From Sulfuricurvum sp. IAE1 (GTDB lineage Bacteria > Campylobacterota > Campylobacteria > Campylobacterales > Sulfurimonadaceae): 6,391 nucleotides of DNA. The number at the start of each line of letters is the position of its first letter. Position 1 is the stretch's first letter. Positions 1 to 5,570 of this stretch are shown here, piece after piece. Below the pieces are notes generated by a model, which saw nothing but the letters and a program-made list of their open reading frames with translations, did no database searches and had not been told where the DNA came from. The position numbers and the translations under genes were made by a program. The stretch lies in the NCBI GenBank assembly GCA_945867285.1, contig CAMBHX010000092.1:1-6391 (forward strand), read 5' to 3'.

Positions 1-1751
1 TTGGTGAGGACTACTGTTGAAGAAGCTCTTCTCCAGTTGCTGGCTACATTATTATCTTGCGTATTTGATACGGTTGTAAATGTAATAGAGGGTGATGCCA
101 TTTTAGCTTCATTGGCTACAACAGAATAATCACCTGCACCTAACGGAGCTGTAATTTCTATCTCACCGGAGCTGATTTTAGAAAAACCATACCCAGACAG
201 AGTAGCATTATTAGACAAGGCATTAAGCATGCCATCAATCACGTTAGAAACAGTATCGTCGCCTAATGTAGCAGAATAGCTCGTAGATACACCATCTATG
301 GTGAGTGTATAGAGATCATTCTCATACACATTCGTCACTACGGTATCGGCTAGAGAATAGACGACACTCTTAGGGACTTCCGACTGGTAAAGGACTTCAG
401 AAATATTGGATTGCACAACTCCAGAAAACGTCAGCGATTGATCATTGGCAGAGGGCAAATCTGTAGCCCCGAACGAAGGGGATGTATATGGGACCCCTGG
501 CGACGTGGCAGTGAGCTTCAATATCCCTGGCATTTCTCGAGAAGCGATCGCTCCAACTATCGGAGTCCCAGAAAGTCCAGGGGCGCTTCCCCCATTGAGT
601 CCGACCACGATAACATCGATAATATCATCGATGCTGGTATCACTGCTTTGAACCGTATAGATAATATCTCCTACTGTGTAAGTATCTCCTGTTTGTACTG
701 TTCCAGAAAACCCATATCTTTCCACCTGAAGATTGGCGGGGTCAGGTTCATAGAAAGGAAATGAGGAGGATGGAATGGCAATTTTTAATGTTTCCAAAAC
801 ATCTGTAGAATCTGTGTCGAGCTTGATTGCCCTTCCATCCTTCGAAACTAGGACTAACCCACCAATTGAGTCCGTATAGGCTTCAACCCCTGTTTCCATA
901 CTTTTGGCATTAATCACTGACACTAAAGCTCCCGTTCGGTCATTATCCTCAAAACGGACTGCACCAATGAAAACATCATTAATAGAAAAATCCTCAGGGG
1001 TAACGCCACCGCTCAAAGGCTGATTGGGAGTACTAAATCGATGTTCGACGATGTAAGATGCCCTCACCCCGCTTGTATCGGAACTGGCATTGATAATATC
1101 GCTAAGCCGCCCCATCCCCTCACCATTTTTATATCCGATTCGTACCTCTTGCAGCTGGATATCATTAACCCTTATAGCGATGTCACCAAAAGGGCTGCTT
1201 TGGTCGATCGGAAGCTGTTTGCTTTGCATAAACGATGTCGTTCCGATTTTACTAGATGCAGTGGACTGGATACTAAGACCTGCGGTCTGATTGCTTTGTG
1301 CCCCGACTTGAAATTTTTTATTGGTAAAAGATCCACTCAAAAGTGGCTGGGAGTTATAGGCTGTTGTATTGGCGATCGCATTGAAAGATTCAAGTAATCG
1401 AGTAACGTCGGCTTGGATTGACTTTCTGGATTGATTTGATTGCCCATCCTGTGCCGATTGTATGAGCTTGGATTTAACTGTATCAATTATTTTAGTTTGT
1501 TCATCAATCGCTTTATCTGCGATTTGTGCTATTGCAATCGCATCATTGGCATTGTGATATGCCTGTTCAAGACTATTGGACTGAGATCTGAGCGAATTGG
1601 CGATCATCATTCCAGAAGCATCATCTGCAGCAGAATTGATGCGTGTTCCGGTACTTAAACGCTCGAGAGATTTTTGAAGTGCACCATTGTTTGCGCTAAC
1701 ATGGATTGCAGATTGGAGTGATGCAACAGGGGTGTTGATTCGAAATGCCAT
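1..1751 (-). CDS. Flagellin, 3' end cut by window edge (583 residues visible)
   Basis: Structural subunit of the flagellar filament, exported by the flagellar type III apparatus. The frame is open without a stop from the ATG at 1751 to the window edge. Residues 1-170 form the conserved D0/D1 region: MAFRINTPVASLQ start, RINSAADDASGMMIANSLRS at 38-57, AQDGQS at 100-105, IANTTAYNSQPLLSGSF at 126-142, QVGAQSNQT at 148-156. Two flagellin 'IN'-type stretches follow (about 213-236 with SGVRASYIVE, and 274-311 with TGVEAYTDSIGGLVLVSKDG). Residues about 340-560 are a Ser/Thr-rich variable region that seems to contain two related beta-rich modules. The conserved C-terminal D0 domain has not begun by residue 583, whereas Campylobacter FlaA is about 575 aa in total, so the complete protein is probably 700 aa or more. 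There is no recognisable cleavable signal peptide, as expected for flagellin. A sigma-54-like promoter and a weak GGGTG ribosome site precede it. Whether it corresponds to FlaA or FlaB cannot be decided here; sigma-54 control would resemble flaB. Confidence 0.95.
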   Translation of the reverse strand, partial: MAFRINTPVASLQSAIHVSANNGALQKSLERLSTGTRINSAADDASGMMIANSLRSQSNSLEQAYHNANDAIAIAQIADKAIDEQTKIIDTVKSKLIQSAQDGQSNQSRKSIQADVTRLLESFNAIANTTAYNSQPLLSGSFTNKKFQVGAQSNQTAGLSIQSTASSKIGTTSFMQSKQLPIDQSSPFGDIAIRVNDIQLQEVRIGYKNGEGMGRLSDIINASSDTSGVRASYIVEHRFSTPNQPLSGGVTPEDFSINDVFIGAVRFEDNDRTGALVSVINAKSMETGVEAYTDSIGGLVLVSKDGRAIKLDTDSTDVLETLKIAIPSSSFPFYEPDPANLQVERYGFSGTVQTGDTYTVGDIIYTVQSSDTSIDDIIDVIVVGLNGGSAPGLSGTPIVGAIASREMPGILKLTATSPGVPYTSPSFGATDLPSANDQSLTFSGVVQSNISEVLYQSEVPKSVVYSLADTVVTNVYENDLYTLTIDGVSTSYSATLGDDTVSNVIDGMLNALSNNATLSGYGFSKISSGEIEITAPLGAGDYSVVANEAKMASPSITFTTVSNTQDNNVASNWRRASSTVVLT

Positions 1752-1754
1752 AAA

Positions 1755-1759
1755 CACCC
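1755..1759 (-). promoter_or_regulatory. Weak ribosome binding site of the flagellin
   Basis: GGGTG, three bases before the flagellin ATG, is the only purine-rich candidate. It is a poor and very close Shine-Dalgarno match for a gene expected to be highly expressed. The start is nevertheless secure because MAFRIN matches the conserved flagellin N-terminus. Confidence 0.35.
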
Positions 1760-1780
1760 AATATAGATTTTTAAAGAATA

Positions 1781-1796
1781 AGCAAAATAGGTTCCA
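1781..1796 (-). promoter_or_regulatory. Sigma-54 (RpoN)-type promoter of the flagellin gene
   Basis: On the minus strand the bases read TGGAACCTATTTTGCT. Against the RpoN consensus TGGCACG-N4-TTGCW this keeps the -24 GG, the -12 GC and their exact spacing; only two fixed positions differ (C to A, G to C). The predicted transcript start is near 1770, giving a leader of about 19 nt before the ATG at 1751. Known biology: in Campylobacter and Helicobacter the middle/late flagellar genes, including flaB, use sigma-54 with the FlgR/FlgS system. No activator site was identified. Confidence 0.75.
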
Positions 1797-1835
1797 AAAA
1801 ATGTGCTATAAACTTACAACATTTAAGATTGATTT

Positions 1836-1844
1836 TGATAGAAT
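1836..1844 (+). promoter_or_regulatory. Possible extended -10 promoter for the lipoprotein operon
   Basis: TGATAGAAT matches an extended -10 (TGnTATAAT) with one mismatch and is preceded by a T-run, as is common in Campylobacterota housekeeping promoters, which have poorly conserved -35 boxes. A weak TTACAA lies at 1814-1819 at a long spacing of 19. The predicted start is around 1851, the first bases of the hairpin at 1850-1903. No sigma-54 or convincing sigma-28 element was found facing this direction. The call rests on a short AT-rich motif only. Confidence 0.4.
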
Positions 1845-1849
1845 TAGTA

Positions 1850-1903
1850 GTGGTCTAAAATGATAATAATATATTATTATTTGTTATTGTCATTTTAGAC
1901 CAC
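1850..1903 (+). repeat. Long inverted repeat / hairpin in the divergent intergenic region
   Basis: GTGGTCTAAAATGA (1850-1863) is perfectly repeated in inverse at 1890-1903. Pairing continues inward to 1871/1882, making a 22-bp stem that matches at 20 of 22 positions in DNA. Both imperfect positions (1864/1889 and 1870/1883) are T-G, so they become G-U pairs in a plus-strand RNA but A-C mismatches in a minus-strand RNA. The loop (1872-1881) is AT-only. The element lies between two divergent genes and upstream of the flagellin promoter, so it cannot terminate either gene. It may be a 5' leader stem-loop of the lipoprotein operon mRNA, a DNA-binding palindrome, or a miniature mobile element remnant. 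Confidence 0.85.
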
Positions 1904-1915
1904 CAAATTTATTTC

Positions 1916-1920
1916 AAAGG
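1916..1920 (+). promoter_or_regulatory. Ribosome binding site of the CsgG/FlgT-like gene
   Basis: AAAGG, nine bases before the ATG at 1930, is a reasonable Shine-Dalgarno core. It supports this start, which also gives a complete lipoprotein signal peptide. It lies outside the hairpin at 1850-1903, so that hairpin does not directly cover it. Confidence 0.6.
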
Positions 1921-1929
1921 TCCTTCTAG

Positions 1930-2934
1930 ATGAAAGTTTATTTCCAAAAAGCTCTCCCTTATTTGGTCAGCGCTGCTGTGCTTGTAAGTATGAGTGGGTG
2001 TGGTCCAAAAGTAAAATTAGCAGAATATAAGCCTGTATCAATCGCCAAGGCTAGTATTATGCCAACAGCTAGTGAACTGGAGCATAAAAAACCAAAAGTA
2101 GTAGTTATGGCACTACAAAACGGATCAACAGAGTTGGTTCAGCGCATTAATGGAGGAAAAGAAGTAGCCGATAGCACTGAATCGATACTGGTAAGCTCTA
2201 AACTTGTTGAACTTGTTGATCGAAGCGCAGCAACAAAGCTTCAAAGCGAACTTTCTTTGGCTGAACTCAAAGGAGACAATAGACAAGCCTACAAAGGTCC
2301 AGAAATTGCCGACTTGGCGATTGCTGGCTCGTTAGGCAGTGGAGGTGTTTCATCAAAATTTACTGAATCAAAAACCTACTGTGATGACAAAGGAAAATGT
2401 TTTACAACACCAGCGACCTGCTCGTATCAAGGAAGCGTTGGTGGAACAATGAAGATATATGAACTACCAAGTCTAAAAGTAGTTGATAGCTTTTCCCTAT
2501 CAGGCTCACATTCTTATAGCGAAGAGGGCTCGTGTAAATACAATTTCGACAAAGAAGGATTGGTTTCAAAAGCAGCACAAAATGCTCCTAGTAGCATAAA
2601 AGTCAATCTTTTAAATCAATTTAGCCCTAAAGGATACATCACAGAGCGTCGTAACAATGATGATAAAGCAATTTTTATGGCGCAATTAGGGACGACTCAC
2701 GGGGCAGTCTATAATCTTAAAGTGAAGATTTATGCAATGCGAAGCAATATCAACCCTCTCAATGGTTCTGTAAGCAATGAAGAAGTGTATCTTGGCGAAG
2801 GAAAAGTAAGTGATCAAATTACTCCTAATACATCATGGATTCTTATTGAGGACAAAGAAGTAGCAGATCAAATAAGACTAGGCGACTATATAAAATACAA
2901 TTATCAAAAGGGATTTGTTGATTTATTTATTTAA
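1930..2934 (+). CDS. CsgG/FlgT-like outer-membrane lipoprotein
   Basis: Predicted periplasm-facing lipoprotein of 334 aa. The signal peptide ends in a lipobox (VSMSGC, Cys24); the +2 residue is Gly, consistent with outer-membrane sorting in the classical rule. Residues about 54-135 look like the CsgG/HfaB/LpoB-type fold: a strand at KPKVVVMAL, then LVELVDRSAATKLQSEL (compare the ER/LxxLLxE helix of CsgG) and a strand at ADLAIAGSL. The middle (145-205) holds four cysteines (151, 157, 164, 202), possibly two disulfides. The C-terminal 100 residues (GYITER, then YLGEGKV, then DQIRLGDYIKY) resemble the SH3-like C-terminal domain of FlgT, with its typical closing 'GD.I'. CsgG forms the curli export pore and FlgT the H-ring of the Vibrio flagellum; which role applies here is not determined. 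It is first in a three-gene lipoprotein operon divergent from a flagellin. A LpoB-like activator of cell-wall synthesis is an alternative. Confidence 0.75.
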   Translation: MKVYFQKALPYLVSAAVLVSMSGCGPKVKLAEYKPVSIAKASIMPTASELEHKKPKVVVMALQNGSTELVQRINGGKEVADSTESILVSSKLVELVDRSAATKLQSELSLAELKGDNRQAYKGPEIADLAIAGSLGSGGVSSKFTESKTYCDDKGKCFTTPATCSYQGSVGGTMKIYELPSLKVVDSFSLSGSHSYSEEGSCKYNFDKEGLVSKAAQNAPSSIKVNLLNQFSPKGYITERRNNDDKAIFMAQLGTTHGAVYNLKVKIYAMRSNINPLNGSVSNEEVYLGEGKVSDQITPNTSWILIEDKEVADQIRLGDYIKYNYQKGFVDLFI

Positions 2935-2967
2935 GCAGTACACGGCATAAAAAATAGAACACATATC

Positions 2968-2973
2968 AAAGGA
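2968..2973 (+). promoter_or_regulatory. Ribosome binding site of the LPP20-family gene
   Basis: AAAGGA, five bases before the ATG at 2979, is the best Shine-Dalgarno in the window. The 44-bp gap after the preceding stop contains no terminator-like hairpin, consistent with cotranscription, and this gene may be translated more strongly than its neighbours. Confidence 0.7.
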
Positions 2974-2978
2974 AAACA

Positions 2979-3581
2979 ATGAATACAAAATTAATCTTAA
3001 TCTCTCTAGCAGCTGCTAGCGTACTATCAATAAGTGGATGTGCTCCTAAAGCAGAATCAGTTGTATCACAAGGAGCTCCGGCACAAATTTCTTTGGAATT
3101 TGATGGTGCCCCTGCGTGGGTTATGGATCCTGCTGTAGAGGGTGCTATGTGTGCTCTTGGGTCTGCAAAAGTTGGTCCTGCAGGGATTGGATTTGCTATG
3201 ACTGAAGCAACTGGAAATGGGCGTGATGACCTTACTCGTCAAATCCAAGTCAATGTCAGTAATATGCTCAAAAACTTTACTCAACAAACAGGCGTAGGCG
3301 ATCAAGCTGTAGTTGACAAAGTAGTTGCTAATGTTTCTAAACAATTAGCAAAACAAGATTTAAGTGGTTCAAAAGCTACTAAAAAATGGGTATCCAAAAC
3401 AGGAACTCTATGGGTATTAGTCGCTATGCAAGATCCATCAAAAGCAACAGCTGCAGTAAAAGAGGCAGTTAAAACAAGTTTCAAAAACGACGAAGCACTT
3501 TGGCAACAATTTCAAGCCAAAAAAGCTCAAGACGAGCTTGATTCTTCTCTCGACAAATTAGATGCCAAACCTGCGCTCTAA
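2979..3581 (+). CDS. LPP20-family lipoprotein (FlgP/Lpp20-like)
   Basis: Predicted outer-membrane lipoprotein of 200 aa. The signal peptide ends at SISGC (Cys21, +2 Ala). The LPP20 pattern is visible: GAPAWVMDP (43-51) with the Pro-x-Trp-Val-type entry, ALGSAKVG (59-66), then a long amphipathic helix GRDDLTRQIQVNVSNMLKNF (81-100) where LPP20 proteins have their Ala/Arg-rich helix, a linker with VVDKVVANVSKQL, and the closing strand KWVSKTGTLWVLVAMQD (136-152). A charged, Lys/Asp-rich helical tail (155-196) follows. Founders of the family are the surface lipoprotein Lpp20 of H. pylori and FlgP, a ring or basal-disk component needed for motility in Campylobacter and Vibrio. The cell-envelope location is well supported; the flagellar role is inferred from family and from the adjacent flagellin. 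Its 3' end overlaps the next gene by 20 bp. Confidence 0.85.
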   Translation: MNTKLILISLAAASVLSISGCAPKAESVVSQGAPAQISLEFDGAPAWVMDPAVEGAMCALGSAKVGPAGIGFAMTEATGNGRDDLTRQIQVNVSNMLKNFTQQTGVGDQAVVDKVVANVSKQLAKQDLSGSKATKKWVSKTGTLWVLVAMQDPSKATAAVKEAVKTSFKNDEALWQQFQAKKAQDELDSSLDKLDAKPAL

Positions 3582-4029
3582 TTTTACTTTTCGAGTCAAA
3601 TATTTTTACTGTGTGCCTATTTTTTTAGGTACATTCTCTCTCCATGGATGTCTTCCTGTAGAACCTACGCTTTCATCTCCCTCTCCATCTATAGTATCTG
3701 TAACATCTGTACAACCAAAATGGGTCTATGAAACATCAAAAGAAGGTAAAACAGGGGGCGTTGGCATTTCAAAACCTCATTTTAATGGCAAGACAGCACA
3801 AAGAAGTTTGGCTATCAGTCGTGCACTGGATGAAATAGCCCGCCAAATGGGAGTTGAAGTAAATAGTATTCAAAAAATATCAACCGTTGGGACATCTCAA
3901 AATGCCACCACTACCCTTGAAAGCTATAGTTTACACTCAACAAACGGCAAAGTTGTCATTGCAAGAGTAGAAAGCTTTTGGGAAGACAAAGCGACCGACG
4001 AACTGTATGTTTGGATGGTAGTACAATAA
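3562..4029 (+). CDS. Small second LPP20-like lipoprotein
   Basis: 155 aa, starting inside the 3' end of the previous gene (20-bp overlap, different frame). There is no clear Shine-Dalgarno, so translational coupling is likely. The N-terminus is basic and then hydrophobic, ending in SLHGC (Cys30): an acceptable but atypical lipobox because His occupies -2. Residues 52-155 form a compact LPP20-like unit: PKWVYET, the loop GGVGISKP, an Arg/Ala helix QRSLAISRALDEIARQMGV (80-98), a long beta region, and the final strand ELYVWMVVQ that ends the protein exactly where the LPP20 domain ends. A downstream GTG at codon 18 would leave a signal peptide too short before Cys30, so the ATG at 3562 is preferred. 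It is probably a partner of the preceding LPP20 protein in the same envelope assembly. It ends 10 bp from the convergent gene. Confidence 0.8.
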   Translation: MPNLRSNFTFRVKYFYCVPIFLGTFSLHGCLPVEPTLSSPSPSIVSVTSVQPKWVYETSKEGKTGGVGISKPHFNGKTAQRSLAISRALDEIARQMGVEVNSIQKISTVGTSQNATTTLESYSLHSTNGKVVIARVESFWEDKATDELYVWMVVQ

Positions 4030-4039
4030 CATCTTGGAC

Positions 4040-5569
4040 TTACTTCGTCGTTAAAATGTTAGCCTTAATGTTTTTGAAACTTGGTTGACTCATTCCTGGA
4101 GCAGCATAAAAGTACGTCCCGTCCGTCACATAGTAGTTTTTATTATGGGCTGTGTAATAATCCCCTTTTCCGCCGTACGAAACACCCAATGAAAGATGTC
4201 CCGGATATCGTAATCCAACGGTATCCAACCCTAACGCCTCTTGATACAATCGTGATAACAATATTGCTCTGTCTTCACAATCGGAATATGGTAGTAAAAT
4301 CGTTTGCTCGACAAACATGGGTCGCTCATATCCATATGCATCAAAATCGGTTTTGTAGGTAAAGGCTTGTTGCACGAATCGTAGGATAAAGGCAATCGAT
4401 TGCTCTTGGGTAAAATGGTTCTTTTTACTCTCGTTCATGAGATTTGAGGAGAGTTCTCGTACCAATTTCGTTCCTGAACGTGATTGCAAATAGGCATCAT
4501 TATCTACTTGGGGGTACATATCCATCAATGCTGAGAGATTTTTATTCAACGTAACGTTCATGCTATATTTTTTATTCTCAAAATCCCATTTGAGATTCAC
4601 CGTTTGTGGATCAGTGGCTATAAGTGGATCTTTAACCATTCGCATATCCAATGCCACCCCTTGAGAATCCTCTTGACTACTGTAAAAATTCAGCGACACT
4701 TTTGTATCTGCTCTAGGGTGTTCCTCAACTGTAAAAAGATAGTGCTTCACCTCATTACGGACAAAAAAAGATTTTGAATAAAGAGGCTGTTTTGTTGGCA
4801 TCAGAAAATAAAATTTTTTATCTGTCCCTTCTGCCAATAATGTTTTATAGCCCAATCCACGCAAAATATCAATCATATGGAGTGTTTTTAACTTTTGATC
4901 TTTTGCTGCATAGATTGTATTCATTAACGCTTGTGTCAACACTACTGTATCCCAATCATTCAACGCATAGTCACTTCGAATTGCTCTTATACGATTAACT
5001 AACGCTCTATCCTGCTTATGAATCTCATCTGCGAGGAGAGAGACTTCTTTGGAAGCGTGCAATGATTGTGTAAATGCGACGGAGGTTTTATCGATTGGCA
5101 GTGACAATCCGAAAAAAGAGAGCTGGATTGTTTGCGTAGTTTGAACAGATGGTGTCTGTGAAATAAGCGGCGGTGGCGGAGCCATCAGCGTGGATACATC
5201 GATTGTATTGAGCTTGACGGCATCGATTTGAGACCCGCTTGGTGTCCCTTTTGGAATCATATTTTGAGGTTTTTCGAGTATTTTTGCTTGAGGGGCAATG
5301 ATATTATTACCAAGAACTGGTTCTGCGGGCTTGGTCATCAAAGGCGCTGTGATCTTCATAACAACGGGAGGGGGTAAAATATTGATGGTTTGGTATGGGT
5401 TAATCTTATTGGGAATACCGTCACTGGTTTGGACAAACCCCTGATACGCTTTCATCTCTTTTTGGTAATAAGTATTATACTCTTCTGTCATATTTTGTTT
5501 ATACGCTTCAAATCCATCATCTGCAAATAAATTAACCAGAGATAGTGCTAGCAGTGTTGTTTTTTTCAT
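4040..5569 (-). CDS. Secreted transglutaminase-like cysteine protease/amidase-type protein
   Basis: 509 aa. A short signal peptide (1-16, probable cleavage after LVNLFA) sends it to the periplasm or beyond; there is no lipobox. Residues 19-46 are a Tyr/Phe/Glu-rich helix, and 58-140 a Pro-rich linker with ILPPPVV and APPPPLI. A first globular part (about 175-285) ends in a helix-strand-strand pattern that looks like a degenerate transglutaminase-like fold without the cysteine. The C-terminal domain (about 385-500) carries the canonical triad in order: Cys431 in PYSDCEDRAILLSRLY, His458 in YPGHLSLGV, Asp483 in VTDGTYFYAAPG. This family includes peptidases, amidases and cross-linking enzymes; the substrate cannot be told. 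The ATG lies one base after the stop of the upstream LPP20/DUF4384-like gene, with no good ribosome site nearby (AAAGG is 12 nt away), so the two are likely translationally coupled. Confidence 0.8.
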   Translation of the reverse strand: MKKTTLLALSLVNLFADDGFEAYKQNMTEEYNTYYQKEMKAYQGFVQTSDGIPNKINPYQTINILPPPVVMKITAPLMTKPAEPVLGNNIIAPQAKILEKPQNMIPKGTPSGSQIDAVKLNTIDVSTLMAPPPPLISQTPSVQTTQTIQLSFFGLSLPIDKTSVAFTQSLHASKEVSLLADEIHKQDRALVNRIRAIRSDYALNDWDTVVLTQALMNTIYAAKDQKLKTLHMIDILRGLGYKTLLAEGTDKKFYFLMPTKQPLYSKSFFVRNEVKHYLFTVEEHPRADTKVSLNFYSSQEDSQGVALDMRMVKDPLIATDPQTVNLKWDFENKKYSMNVTLNKNLSALMDMYPQVDNDAYLQSRSGTKLVRELSSNLMNESKKNHFTQEQSIAFILRFVQQAFTYKTDFDAYGYERPMFVEQTILLPYSDCEDRAILLSRLYQEALGLDTVGLRYPGHLSLGVSYGGKGDYYTAHNKNYYVTDGTYFYAAPGMSQPSFKNIKANILTTK

Positions 5570-5570
5570 A

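Noticed and set aside
544..1379. Two GCGATCGC palindromes (544-551 and 1372-1379), the HIP1 octamer of cyanobacteria
   Set aside because: Only two copies, both within flagellin codons. Nothing else suggests a cyanobacterium, and the flagellin excludes it.
411..1658. Several plus-strand open frames (for example 411-764, 1041-1397, 1440-1658)
   Set aside because: They lie opposite the flagellin, whose frame is continuous and conserved. Their products are low-complexity Arg/Cys/Ser-rich sequences without recognisable domains or ribosome sites.
1822..1841. TTTAAG ... TGATAG as a sigma-28 (FliA) promoter for the lipoprotein operon
   Set aside because: The spacing is only 8 bases, much shorter than sigma-28 promoters require, and the -10 lacks the CGATA core.
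1850..1903. Hairpin as an intrinsic transcription terminator
   Set aside because: No transcript enters it from a 3' end: the flanking genes diverge, the stem is AT-rich, and neither side has a proper T-run.
3066..3484. Minus-strand open frames inside the LPP20 gene
   Set aside because: They overlap a gene with a good ribosome site, signal peptide and family motifs; no domain or start signal supports them.
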